From contig PLYM01000194.1 in NCBI GenBank assembly GCA_003153375.1, positions 84,879 to 135,964 of the forward strand: 51,086 bases of DNA, read 5' to 3'. Position 1 is the stretch's first letter, and each line of letters opens with the position of its first letter. The translations under genes were made by a program, and so were the position numbers. The DNA is from Planctomycetaceae bacterium. GTDB lineage: Bacteria > Planctomycetota > Planctomycetia > Pirellulales > PALSA-1355. This document shows positions 17,874 through 26,116 of this stretch, piece after piece. Under the pieces are notes generated by a model. The model did not search any database. It was not told the DNA's origin and worked only from the letters and a program-made list of their open reading frames with translations.

Positions 17874-18335
17874 ATGCGTGCCATCCAAAAACGTCCGTTT
17901 ACCCGTCTGAGAATCGAAGAGCTCGAGCCGCGATCCATGCTGGCCGTTTCGACATTGACCATCGACGGGGCCGGTTTTCCAATCGATCCGACGCCGGACA
18001 CCGTGTCCGGACTGTTCGCTTCGGCGACGCCGGGCGCTCCGGGGGCGTTGAACATCACCGACGGCATGGGGCCGGCGGGCTCGACCGGAACCACGACCCC
18101 CACGGGCAGTCTGGATTCCGCCGGCACGATGAGTTTCACGGGCATCGCGGACACGAGGGGCCCAAACTCGACGAGTTCCATCCCGGGAGCTGCCGCGGGA
18201 ATCGAGAATCCGACGAGCCGGCTGGGCTTCGACGCCACCAGCGGCAACGGCCAGATCACCCTGACCACCGGCGCTGGCACACCCGGCATCAGCAGCTTTG
18301 CCATGTCCACCACCGGCGTGGCAATGGATTACTAG
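17874..18335 (+). CDS. Small LEPR-XLL-motif exported protein
   Basis: 153 residues from the ATG at 17874. The N-terminus RLRIEELEPRSMLAVS is the LEPR-XLL motif found at the start of many very large planctomycete surface proteins (basic region, then L-E-P-R-x-[LM]-L-A), thought to act in export or anchoring. The rest is a low-complexity Gly/Ser/Thr/Pro stretch without catalytic motifs or Cys. It is unusually short for this class and could be a complete small surface protein or a shortened copy of a larger one. No frameshifted continuation is apparent downstream before the ggt-like gene. Confidence 0.75.
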   Translation: MRAIQKRPFTRLRIEELEPRSMLAVSTLTIDGAGFPIDPTPDTVSGLFASATPGAPGALNITDGMGPAGSTGTTTPTGSLDSAGTMSFTGIADTRGPNSTSSIPGAAAGIENPTSRLGFDATSGNGQITLTTGAGTPGISSFAMSTTGVAMDY

Positions 18336-18382
18336 TTCCTCGGAGCCCGCAGTCGCGAAGAGTATGACGCTTCTAGCAGGAG

Positions 18383-18422
18383 TCGATTTCCAGCGTTTAA
18401 TTGACACTCTGTTGGAAATCGA
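18383..18422 (+). promoter_or_regulatory. Inverted repeat around a -35-like hexamer, upstream of the ggt-like gene
   Basis: Perfect 10-bp inverted repeat, TCGATTTCCA (18383-18392) and TGGAAATCGA (18413-18422), separated by 20 nt that include TTGACA (18401-18406). It begins about 95 nt before the next start codon. It could be a repressor operator over a promoter or an RNA stem-loop closing the preceding transcript (no T-run follows). The -10 is not clear. Confidence 0.45.
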
Positions 18423-18477
18423 TCACTCTAAATCCTCATTGAACCTGCCTGCGCGGTCTCCGTGAGGATCTTTCGCC

Positions 18478-20226
18478 ATGCTCTGGCCTCGCTTCATGTA
18501 TCGTCTGACAGTTGCCAGCGCAGCTGTCTTCGTTTGCCTCCAATTCGTAAACTTCGGCCATCGAAGTGCCCGGGCTGCCGAGTACGATCGTCCCGCGGCA
18601 AATCCACGGCAGAGTCGCTCGGTCGTCGTGGCCGAGCACGGCATCGTTGCCGCCAGCCAACCGTTGGCTGCTGAAGTTGGCTTGGATATTCTGAAACACG
18701 GCGGCAACGCGGCCGACGCGGCGATTGCTACGAATGCCATGCTGGGACTGGTCGAGCCGATGAGTTGTGGCATCGGGGGCGATCTGTTCGCCATCTATTG
18801 GGACAACAAGTCGCAAAAGCTCTATGGCCTGAACGCGAGTGGCCGTAGCCCTTATAAGCTCAATCGCGAGGTCTTCAAGCAAAAGAGCTTGAACTCGATC
18901 CCGGGGCGCGGATTGCTGTGCTGGTCGGTGCCCGGTTGCGTGGCCGGCTGGGAAGACTTGCACGCGCGTTTTGGCAGCAAGCCACTGGCCGAAATCCTCG
19001 CGCCGGCGATCAGCTATGCCGAAGGTGGGTTCCCGGTTACCGAGATCATCGCTGGTTTTTGGCGCGGTTCGGCCAAGACGCTGGCCGAATGGCCCGATAC
19101 CGCAAAGACCTACCTTTCACTCGGCCATGCGCCGGCCGAGGGGGAAATCTTTCGCAACCCGGCGCTAGCGCGCAGTTACCGGGCGATTGCTAACGAAGGG
19201 CGTGCCGCGTTCTATACCGGCGCCATTGCCCAGCAGATCGTTTCGTTCAGCGACGCCCACGGCGGCTATCTGTCATTGAAGGACCTGGCCGACCACCACA
19301 ATGATTGGGTCGATCCCGTTTCGACCAGCTATCGCGGCTACGACGTTTGGGAACTGCCCCCCAATGGCCAGGGCATCGCGGCCTTGCAGATACTGAACCT
19401 GATCGAGCCCTACGACGTGCGCAAAATGGGCCGTGGCAGCGCCGAGTGGTATCATCTCTTCATCGAGGCCAAGAAGCTGGCGTTTGCCGACCGGGCGAAG
19501 TTCTATGCCGATCCGGATTTCAATAAGCTGCCAACCGCCGAGTTGATCTCCAAGGAGTATGCGGCCAAACGCGGCAAGTTGATCGATCTGGCGCGGGCCG
19601 CGACCGACGTGGCGCCGGGCAATCCGTTGCTCTCGCGCAGCGATACGATCTATCTCTCGGTCGTCGATAAGGATCGCAATTGCTGCTCGCTGATCCAGAG
19701 CAATTTTGGCGGCTTCGGTTCCTATGTGGTGCCCGGCGACGTGGGCTTTGTCATCCAGAATCGTGGACAACTATTCGCCCTGGACGATCAGCACCTCAAT
19801 CGCCTCGAGCCCCATAAGCGACCCTTTCACACGATCATTCCCGCCATGGTGACCAAGGGCGGCAAACCGTGGTTTTGCTTTGGCGTGATGGGCGGCGACA
19901 TGCAGGCTCAGGGCCACGTGCAAATCCTGGTCGACCTGATCGACTTCGATATGAACGTTCAGGAGGCGGGCGACCTGGCGCGCGTCCGGCACGACGGCAG
20001 CGCCGAGCCCACCGGAGAGCCCGCCGAGCCCGCTGGTGGTCGCGTGGTCGTGGAGAACGGGGTTTCGCCCGAGGTGGTCGCGGCCCTGGTCAAGAAAGGG
20101 CATCAGGTGACATTCGGGCGAGGCGGCGGTTTCGGCGGATATCAGGGAATTCTCATTGATGCCGAACGGGGCATTCTGCGAGGCGCCACCGAGCCCCGCA
20201 AGGACGGCTGCGCGGCCGGCTATTAG
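18478..20226 (+). CDS. Gamma-glutamyltransferase family protein
   Basis: 582 residues with a signal peptide (hydrophobic 11-24, cleavage near SARAAEY), so exported. An Ntn-hydrolase that self-cleaves into two subunits. The large subunit shows VVAEHGIVAASQPLAAEVGL, ILKHGGNAADAAIA and PMSCGIGGDLFA. The likely autoprocessing nucleophile is Thr390 in SDTIYLSVVDKDRN, four residues before the conserved Ser. The small subunit shows GGDMQAQGHVQ in place of the usual GSPGG-type loop (FGVMGGDMQ), and AGDLARVRHD. This is the YwrD-like branch, whose substrate may be glutathione or another gamma-glutamyl compound. Confidence 0.87.
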   Translation: MLWPRFMYRLTVASAAVFVCLQFVNFGHRSARAAEYDRPAANPRQSRSVVVAEHGIVAASQPLAAEVGLDILKHGGNAADAAIATNAMLGLVEPMSCGIGGDLFAIYWDNKSQKLYGLNASGRSPYKLNREVFKQKSLNSIPGRGLLCWSVPGCVAGWEDLHARFGSKPLAEILAPAISYAEGGFPVTEIIAGFWRGSAKTLAEWPDTAKTYLSLGHAPAEGEIFRNPALARSYRAIANEGRAAFYTGAIAQQIVSFSDAHGGYLSLKDLADHHNDWVDPVSTSYRGYDVWELPPNGQGIAALQILNLIEPYDVRKMGRGSAEWYHLFIEAKKLAFADRAKFYADPDFNKLPTAELISKEYAAKRGKLIDLARAATDVAPGNPLLSRSDTIYLSVVDKDRNCCSLIQSNFGGFGSYVVPGDVGFVIQNRGQLFALDDQHLNRLEPHKRPFHTIIPAMVTKGGKPWFCFGVMGGDMQAQGHVQILVDLIDFDMNVQEAGDLARVRHDGSAEPTGEPAEPAGGRVVVENGVSPEVVAALVKKGHQVTFGRGGGFGGYQGILIDAERGILRGATEPRKDGCAAGY

Positions 20227-20512
20227 GGTGCGTGCCACGCAGGCGTCGAAGGAAGTTGGCTGTTAGGACTCGCCAGTTCGATGCGTCCAAGGGTGGGCGG
20301 CGAGGCTCCAATTCTCTCCAGCGGGATTGCCGCTATAACCGGCCAGGGCCTTTCCCCCTTTTTCTGGGAGGTTGGGGCCCTTTCGCTTTCGGACCTGGGT
20401 AATTATTCTAGAACCAACGCGATCGCCCTTCGCTCTGGCCGGCTATCTGACGACCAGGCTGTGCGAGTCACGGACGTTTCTCCCCAAGTGTCGATAGCGT
20501 GTGGAGGTGAGT

Positions 20513-21223
20513 GTGTCGCAACTCGTGATGTTGTTGACCGCACTGGTGCTCAGCACCCCTGTTGGTCCTACGGAAGTCGTCTCCTACCAACAAGATGGAT
20601 CGCGAACGGCGGCGGCCCGCATCAAGAATTGGATCAGCGGCTATCGTAAGCCCGGCCCGGCTGTCACGGGCAGCGGCACGCTCACGGCAATCGATGGCAA
20701 GGCCGGAATGGTGATCACGGCCGCCCATCTCTTCGAGGAAAAGATCGGCCCGATCACGGTCGAGTTCAAGGACGGCCAGGTCTCTGGGGCCCGCATCCTG
20801 GCCATCGATTACAAGCTCGATATCGCCGCCCTGTGGATTTATGCCCCCAAGGACATCGAGCCGGTGCCCATTGCGCTGCACGCTCCGTCCATTGGGCAAC
20901 AGGTCGAAATCTGGGGCTACGGTCCCAAGCGGTTTCGCTCATTCCAGGCCAAGGTTTCGAATCCGATCGCCCAGTCGGGCGACATCCCCCGGGCGCTTGT
21001 GGGGGCCCAAGGCGTGCAGGATAAACAGGTCACAATTCCCGGCGACAGTGGGGGCCCAATTATTAGCCAGGGCAAACTGGTCGCCGTCCATTGGGGCTAT
21101 CGCGGCAGCGAAAAGGATCCTCGCCGTTGCGTGCACGCCCTGAGTTGCGACATGCTGCGAACCTGGCTTAAAGCCGAGCTCTCGCCCAAGATCTGGCAGC
21201 GCTGCCTGGCGATGGCAAATTAG
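20513..21223 (+). CDS. Trypsin-like serine protease (S1 fold), exported
   Basis: 236 residues from GTG at 20513, set by GGAGG at 20503-20507. A short signal peptide (residues 2-20, ending VGPTEV) is followed by one protease domain. The catalytic triad is visible: His72 (ITAAHLF), Asp103 (DYKLDIAAL) and Ser179 (IPGDSGGPI). There is no PDZ domain, so it is a minimal trypsin-like protease and not a DegP/HtrA. Located in the periplasm or outside. Target unknown. comM follows 124 nt downstream on the same strand. Confidence 0.85.
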   Translation: MSQLVMLLTALVLSTPVGPTEVVSYQQDGSRTAAARIKNWISGYRKPGPAVTGSGTLTAIDGKAGMVITAAHLFEEKIGPITVEFKDGQVSGARILAIDYKLDIAALWIYAPKDIEPVPIALHAPSIGQQVEIWGYGPKRFRSFQAKVSNPIAQSGDIPRALVGAQGVQDKQVTIPGDSGGPIISQGKLVAVHWGYRGSEKDPRRCVHALSCDMLRTWLKAELSPKIWQRCLAMAN

Positions 21224-21347
21224 GCACGCCACCGGGAATGCGAAGTCGGCAGATCGTTCGAGCGGCTGCTTGCGGCGAGCCTGATCCTTCGGGACAATGG
21301 CCCGCGAGCCAGTCGATAACGATCCTTTGCCATTTCATCAGCTCCGC

Positions 21348-22886
21348 ATGCTCGCCAGGCTTCGTACCTTCTCGTTGTTGGGCATCGACGCATTGCCGGT
21401 CGAAGTCGAGGTCGACGTCTCGCCTGGCGCCCTGCCCAAGACGGTGTTGGTCGGGCTTCCCGAGGCTGCGGTCAAGGAGAGCACCCACCGCGTCGAGCGC
21501 GCCATGGTCAACTCGGGCTATTTGCGCCCCGATGATCGCATCGTGATCAACTTGGCCCCGGCCGAATTGCCGAAGCAGGCCGCGTCGTTCGATCTGCCGA
21601 TCACGCTCGGCATTCTGGTCGGCAGCGGTCAGATTTCCTCGGAGCTGTTCGACCGCTATGCCGTCGTCGGTGAGTTGGCGCTCGATGGCACGACGCGCCC
21701 AACCCGCGGGGCGCTGTCGATCGCCATGGCCGCGGCCCAGCAAAAGGGGCTGCGCGGCCTGGTGGTGCCAACCAGTAGCGCGGCCGAGGCGGCCGTGGTC
21801 GAGGGCATCGAGATCATCGCCGTTTCCAGTCTGGCGCAGGCCGTGGCGTTCTTCACCGGCGCGATCGAGATCGATCCCACTCCGCCGCGGCTGAGCGAAT
21901 GGTTCGAGGAGTTCTCGGTTTACGACGTCGATTTCACCGACGTTCGCGGTCAGGAGATGGCCAAGCGCGCGATCACGATCGCCGCCGCCGGCAACCATAA
22001 TATCCTCATGCTCGGCCCGCCCGGATCCGGCAAGACGATGTTGGCCAAGCGCGTGCCGACGATTCTGCCGCAGCTGACGGCTGGCGAGTCGATTGAAACC
22101 ACGCGCATTTACAGCGCCATGGGGCTGCTCAAGCCGGGGCAGCCGCTGCTGGCCAAGCGCCCTTATCGCTCGCCCCATCACACCATCAGCGACGCGGGCC
22201 TGGTGGTGGGCGGCTCGACGCCCGCCCCGGGCGAGATCAGCCTTTCGCACAACGGGGTGTTGTTCCTCGACGAATTGCCCGAGTTCAATCGCCGCACGTT
22301 GGAAGTGTTGCGCCAGCCGCTCGAAGACGGCACGGTCACGATTTCGCGGGCCCTGTCGAGCACGATGTTCCCGGCCAGTTTCATGCTGATCGCGGCGCTG
22401 AACCCCTGCCCTTGCGGCTATCGCAACGATCCGCGGCGCGATTGTCATTGCAGCGTGCCGCAGGTCGAGAGATACATGTCGAAAATCAGCGGGCCCTTGT
22501 TAGATCGCATCGACATCCACATCGAGGTGCCGGCCGTGCCGTTTCGCGAGTTGGCCGCCACCAGCGGCGGCACGTCGAGCGCCGTGATGCGGGCGAGCGT
22601 CGTGGCGGCTCGCCAGATCCAGCACGATCGCTTCGCCGGCTCGCCCACGCGATTCAACGGCCAGATGGCCCATCGCCAGATTCGCAGCCACTGCCAACTC
22701 GACGAAGCCGGCATGAACCTGCTCCGCGCCACCATGACCGAATTGGGCCTTTCGGCCCGGGCCCACGACAAGATCTTGCGGCTGGCCCGCACCATCGCCG
22801 ATCTCGACACCAGCCCCGCCATCACCTCGGCCCACATCAGCGAAGCGATCAACTATCGCATGCTCGACCGTAATCTGTGGTCGTAG
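21348..22886 (+). CDS. comM: YifB/ComM family Mg-chelatase-like AAA+ ATPase
   Basis: 512 residues from the ATG at 21348, which gives the typical LRTFSLLGIDALPVEVEVDV start. An N-terminal Lon-protease-like (ChlI) domain is at 1-180, then Walker A GPPGSGKT at 223-230 and Walker B NGVLFLDELPEF. Also seen are the zinc-like Cys group (NPCPCGYRNDPRRDCHCS), the sensor/arginine finger region (SGPLLDRIDIHIEVP) and a C-terminal helical lid (SARAHDKILRLARTIADLD). In Vibrio ComM is a branch-migration helicase acting in natural transformation. With the ComEA-like gene at 6658 it hints at DNA uptake capacity. Confidence 0.93.
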   Translation: MLARLRTFSLLGIDALPVEVEVDVSPGALPKTVLVGLPEAAVKESTHRVERAMVNSGYLRPDDRIVINLAPAELPKQAASFDLPITLGILVGSGQISSELFDRYAVVGELALDGTTRPTRGALSIAMAAAQQKGLRGLVVPTSSAAEAAVVEGIEIIAVSSLAQAVAFFTGAIEIDPTPPRLSEWFEEFSVYDVDFTDVRGQEMAKRAITIAAAGNHNILMLGPPGSGKTMLAKRVPTILPQLTAGESIETTRIYSAMGLLKPGQPLLAKRPYRSPHHTISDAGLVVGGSTPAPGEISLSHNGVLFLDELPEFNRRTLEVLRQPLEDGTVTISRALSSTMFPASFMLIAALNPCPCGYRNDPRRDCHCSVPQVERYMSKISGPLLDRIDIHIEVPAVPFRELAATSGGTSSAVMRASVVAARQIQHDRFAGSPTRFNGQMAHRQIRSHCQLDEAGMNLLRATMTELGLSARAHDKILRLARTIADLDTSPAITSAHISEAINYRMLDRNLWS

Positions 22887-22926
22887 GATCGACTTCGGTT
22901 CGCTCCGAAGCGCCCACGCGATCCAA

Positions 22927-25074
22927 CTACGGCATCGTCGCCGCCGGGTTTCCTGGAAGAAGCGCCGCCGGTCGACGGAATGCGAGCAGCACTTGCCACA
23001 GGCTGGCGTAGTCATCGGTCCAGACGACGGGCGTGTCGTTGTGCGTCCGGGACTTTTGCACGGCGGCTACGACCAGTGGGTTATCGAAGAACGCCTGATT
23101 AGCACTGAAAAGCGCCCACGACGAATAGTATCCGCCGCTGGAAGTGTTCGCCATGGCATCGATCATGACCCCCGACAGGCGCAGCTCTTGCGAGATGCCG
23201 CGAACGACCTGGAAAAGATCGAGAAACATGTTGGTGACATGGATGCACAGGATGCCGTCGGGTTTGAGATGCTTCAGGTAAAGCTGCACGCACTCGAGCG
23301 TGAGCAAGTGCATGGGTATCGAATCGCTGGTAAAGGCATCGATCACCAGGACATCGAATTTCCCGGGCTTTTTGGCGTCCAGTTCGCGTTCCATCTCGAT
23401 GCGCGCATCGCCCTGCACGATTTCGATCGTGGCCGGCGAGTCGTCGCGAAAGGTGAAGAATTCTTTCGAGATTCGGATCACGTCGGGATTGATCTCGTAA
23501 AAACGCAGATAATCGCCCGCTCTGGCTTTGGCGGCCAGCGTGCCGGCTCCCAGGCCGACCACGCCAATTCGTAAATTGCGCTGCGACGGATCGGCGGCCG
23601 CGCGGCGCGGATGATGATCGAGAGCCACGCTCACGCCGCTGTCGGGCATGTAGTACGTCGTGGCCCAACGTCGCTTGACCGGATCGAGGTATTGGACTCC
23701 GTGCTCGACCCGGCCGTTGGTCAAGACCCGCTTGCGCCCCAGCAGATCATGCTCGTCATCGACGTCGCTTAATCGTAAGGCCCCGTAGAAAGTCCGGGTT
23801 TGTTCGACGAGTGTGCCCGCGTGAGTAACCGGATTGGACAGCCAGGCCGCGCTGCCGGCGAAGAGCGCCACGGCCGCCGCGCCTGCGGCGAACCATTGCC
23901 AATAGGGCGGCGGTCCGCGCGTTCCGCTGGTCCGCAGCAAGCCGATGCCACCGAGGAGTACCGTGGCGGCCAGGGCGAGCGGATACTCCCAAAAACCATT
24001 CAACAGCCAGGGCGCCACGATCGCGACCAAGATCCCGCCCACGGCTCCGCCGATCGACACCACAAAGTAGAACAGCGTGGCAAATTGCGGCGCCGGCCGC
24101 GAGCAGGCCAGTTCGCCGTGGCAGACCATGCAGCAGACGAACATCGTCGCCGAATAAATGGTGAACTGTTGCCACGTCGGCAGCTCCTGACCGTAGCGCA
24201 AGGCATAGAAGCCCAGTCCCACCGCGGCGGCCAACAGCACCAGGAAAACCCCCCGGTGATACCAGCGCTCGTGATCGAAGCAGATGATGAAGGTCAGCAA
24301 GTACAACGCCAACGGCAGCACCCACAGAAACGGCACCGGTGGGATTTCTTGGGTCACTTGGTTGGTCGTCGCCAGGAGCATCACCGACCCACAAGCTGCC
24401 AGCGCCAGCCACAACCCGATCTGAGTCGCGGCCGGCCGCGCGGCTTGCCGCAATGCCTTCAGCGCCTGCTTGTCAAACTTGGCCGTTGCGGCGGGCACAC
24501 TGGCCAATCGCCACGCACACACGCCGCACAGCAGCACGAAGATCACGTATCCCACCGACCAGGTGATGACCTGGGTATGTAATTTCAGTTGCGGCTCGAA
24601 GACGAAAGGATAGGTCAGCAGCGCTAGCAACGATCCGGCGTTCGACAGGGCATAGAGCCGATAGGGCGGCTGGTCCGTCTCGCGGCGATAGCTCTCTTGC
24701 AACAGCGGGGCCGTCGACGACAACAGAAAATAAGGCAAACCGATCGTGGCCAGCAAAAGCAACAGGATTCGTTCGGTCGGAATCACGCTGCCCGACGGTT
24801 TCCAGACTTCCGCGTTGGGAGCGATCGGCAGGAAGCACAACGACACGGCCAAAAGCGATAGATGCACGGCACGCTGCACGTCGCCCGACAGCCGACTGCT
24901 GATGAAGTGCGCATAGGCGTAGCCGCCCAGCAACACCATCTGAAAGAACAGCATGCATGCCGTCCACACCCCGGGGCTGCCGCCGAACCAGGGCAGCACG
25001 AACTTACCGATCAGCGGTTGGACCTGAAACAACAGGAAGGCGCTGAGAAAGATGGTCGTGGCGTAACGAAACAT
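22927..25074 (-). CDS. Membrane protein fused to a spermidine-synthase-like domain
   Basis: 715 residues from the ATG at 25074. The N-terminal two thirds (about 1-430) is a polytopic membrane region with roughly a dozen hydrophobic helices, beginning FRYATTIFLSAFLLFQVQPL. The C-terminal third is a Rossmann methyltransferase-like domain of the polyamine-synthase family: the SAM/dcSAM motif GVVGLGAGTLAAKA, acidic FYEINPD, VVQGDAR-like VQGDARIEME and the catalytic-type VLVIDAFTSDSIP. Such fusions are widespread in planctomycetes and other bacteria; their substrate is unproven and they may not make spermidine. No speD is nearby. Confidence 0.87.
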   Translation of the reverse strand: MFRYATTIFLSAFLLFQVQPLIGKFVLPWFGGSPGVWTACMLFFQMVLLGGYAYAHFISSRLSGDVQRAVHLSLLAVSLCFLPIAPNAEVWKPSGSVIPTERILLLLLATIGLPYFLLSSTAPLLQESYRRETDQPPYRLYALSNAGSLLALLTYPFVFEPQLKLHTQVITWSVGYVIFVLLCGVCAWRLASVPAATAKFDKQALKALRQAARPAATQIGLWLALAACGSVMLLATTNQVTQEIPPVPFLWVLPLALYLLTFIICFDHERWYHRGVFLVLLAAAVGLGFYALRYGQELPTWQQFTIYSATMFVCCMVCHGELACSRPAPQFATLFYFVVSIGGAVGGILVAIVAPWLLNGFWEYPLALAATVLLGGIGLLRTSGTRGPPPYWQWFAAGAAAVALFAGSAAWLSNPVTHAGTLVEQTRTFYGALRLSDVDDEHDLLGRKRVLTNGRVEHGVQYLDPVKRRWATTYYMPDSGVSVALDHHPRRAAADPSQRNLRIGVVGLGAGTLAAKARAGDYLRFYEINPDVIRISKEFFTFRDDSPATIEIVQGDARIEMERELDAKKPGKFDVLVIDAFTSDSIPMHLLTLECVQLYLKHLKPDGILCIHVTNMFLDLFQVVRGISQELRLSGVMIDAMANTSSGGYYSSWALFSANQAFFDNPLVVAAVQKSRTHNDTPVVWTDDYASLWQVLLAFRRPAALLPGNPAATMP

Positions 25075-25257
25075 AGAGCGGAGTTCGTCGGTGGGATCCG
25101 GCGGCCGGGTTTCAGGGACGAGTGAAGAGTTGGGGCAATTCAAGCGACACCGGCCATTGTCGGCGTTGCAGTGAGATTTGAGAAGCGGGGTTTGACGGCA
25201 CCACCAAGAGGGCCAGGCAGTCTGAAAGTTGTCGAACGTGCTGGCCCGTCATTGAAG

Positions 25258-25881
25258 TTACAAGCCCAATTCGATTCGTTTCACGATCACGAACCAGGCT
25301 TTGGGGCCGCCGGCCGTAAACACGTGGCTGAACGCCGGGATGACTTCGAAGTGGGTCGGCTGGACCGACTCGATTTGCCAATGGTCTCGAAAGGCCGCTT
25401 GCAGGTCGGCTTTGGAGATGCGCCGCGGTCCGACGACGCCCGGTTCTTCGTCGCTGAAGCACATCAGATAGAGCCGGCCGCTGGGCTTGAGCACGCTGGC
25501 CAGACCGGCGACATACTTCTTACGATCCTCGTCACTGAAGACGTGAAACAATCCCGAGTCGATCACGCTGTCGAACGTCTCAGGCAAAGTCGCTAGCGCC
25601 AGGGCATCCATGACCAGGAAGTTGACGGGTACGCGTCGCTCAGCGGCCTTCTGCTTGGCGCGGCGAATCGGTTCTTCAAGGTAATCGATGCCGGTTACCT
25701 TGTGGCCCCCGTTGGCAAAGAACAGGGCGTTCTCGCCGGTGCCGCAACCGGCATCCAAAATCGATCCCGTGATCTGGCCCGCGATGGCCACGTAGGCCGG
25801 CTGGGGTCCCGCGATGTCCCAAGGAGCCTTGTCGGCATAAGCATTCTCGAAGGTAGATCGGTCGGGGATGTTAATCATCAT
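25258..25881 (-). CDS. Class I SAM-dependent methyltransferase
   Basis: 207 residues from the ATG at 25881 (tandem ATG at 25878; an ATG at 25911 would add 10 residues). SAM-binding motif I ILDAGCGTGENALFFA, motif II acidic GIDYLEE, motif III-like FLVMDAL and FDSVIDSGLFHVFSDEDRKK are all clear. The last segment is characteristic of a small-molecule methyltransferase subgroup, close to the thiopurine/thiol (TehB/TPMT) type. The substrate is unknown. It is divergent from aidB and lies about 180 nt upstream of the polyamine-synthase-like fusion gene on the same strand. Confidence 0.88.
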   Translation of the reverse strand: MMINIPDRSTFENAYADKAPWDIAGPQPAYVAIAGQITGSILDAGCGTGENALFFANGGHKVTGIDYLEEPIRRAKQKAAERRVPVNFLVMDALALATLPETFDSVIDSGLFHVFSDEDRKKYVAGLASVLKPSGRLYLMCFSDEEPGVVGPRRISKADLQAAFRDHWQIESVQPTHFEVIPAFSHVFTAGGPKAWFVIVKRIELGL

Positions 25882-26116
25882 GTCGTTGCACTCCCATGCC
25901 GCAGAGGGCACTTGAACGTTCCCATGACGTCGCCATGGAGCTCATTATAGTGCGTCGCAAGGCCCCGCAAGCCAATCCTCGTCATCGAACGTCATCGGAT
26001 CAACGCTCGGAGCGGGCTGTTCCCGACAGTCATTGTGGTCCGCCTCCGACCCGACCGCTATACTGGCCGGCAGAGGCGGTTTCGATTTGGCGGTGCGCTG
26101 CGGGAGGGTCGGCTCG

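Noticed and set aside
17564-18313. Long upstream extension of the corA reading frame (to 652 codons)
   Set aside because: It overlaps the opposite-strand LEPR-XLL gene, has no protein-like pattern, and CorA family length fits a start near 17515-17563.
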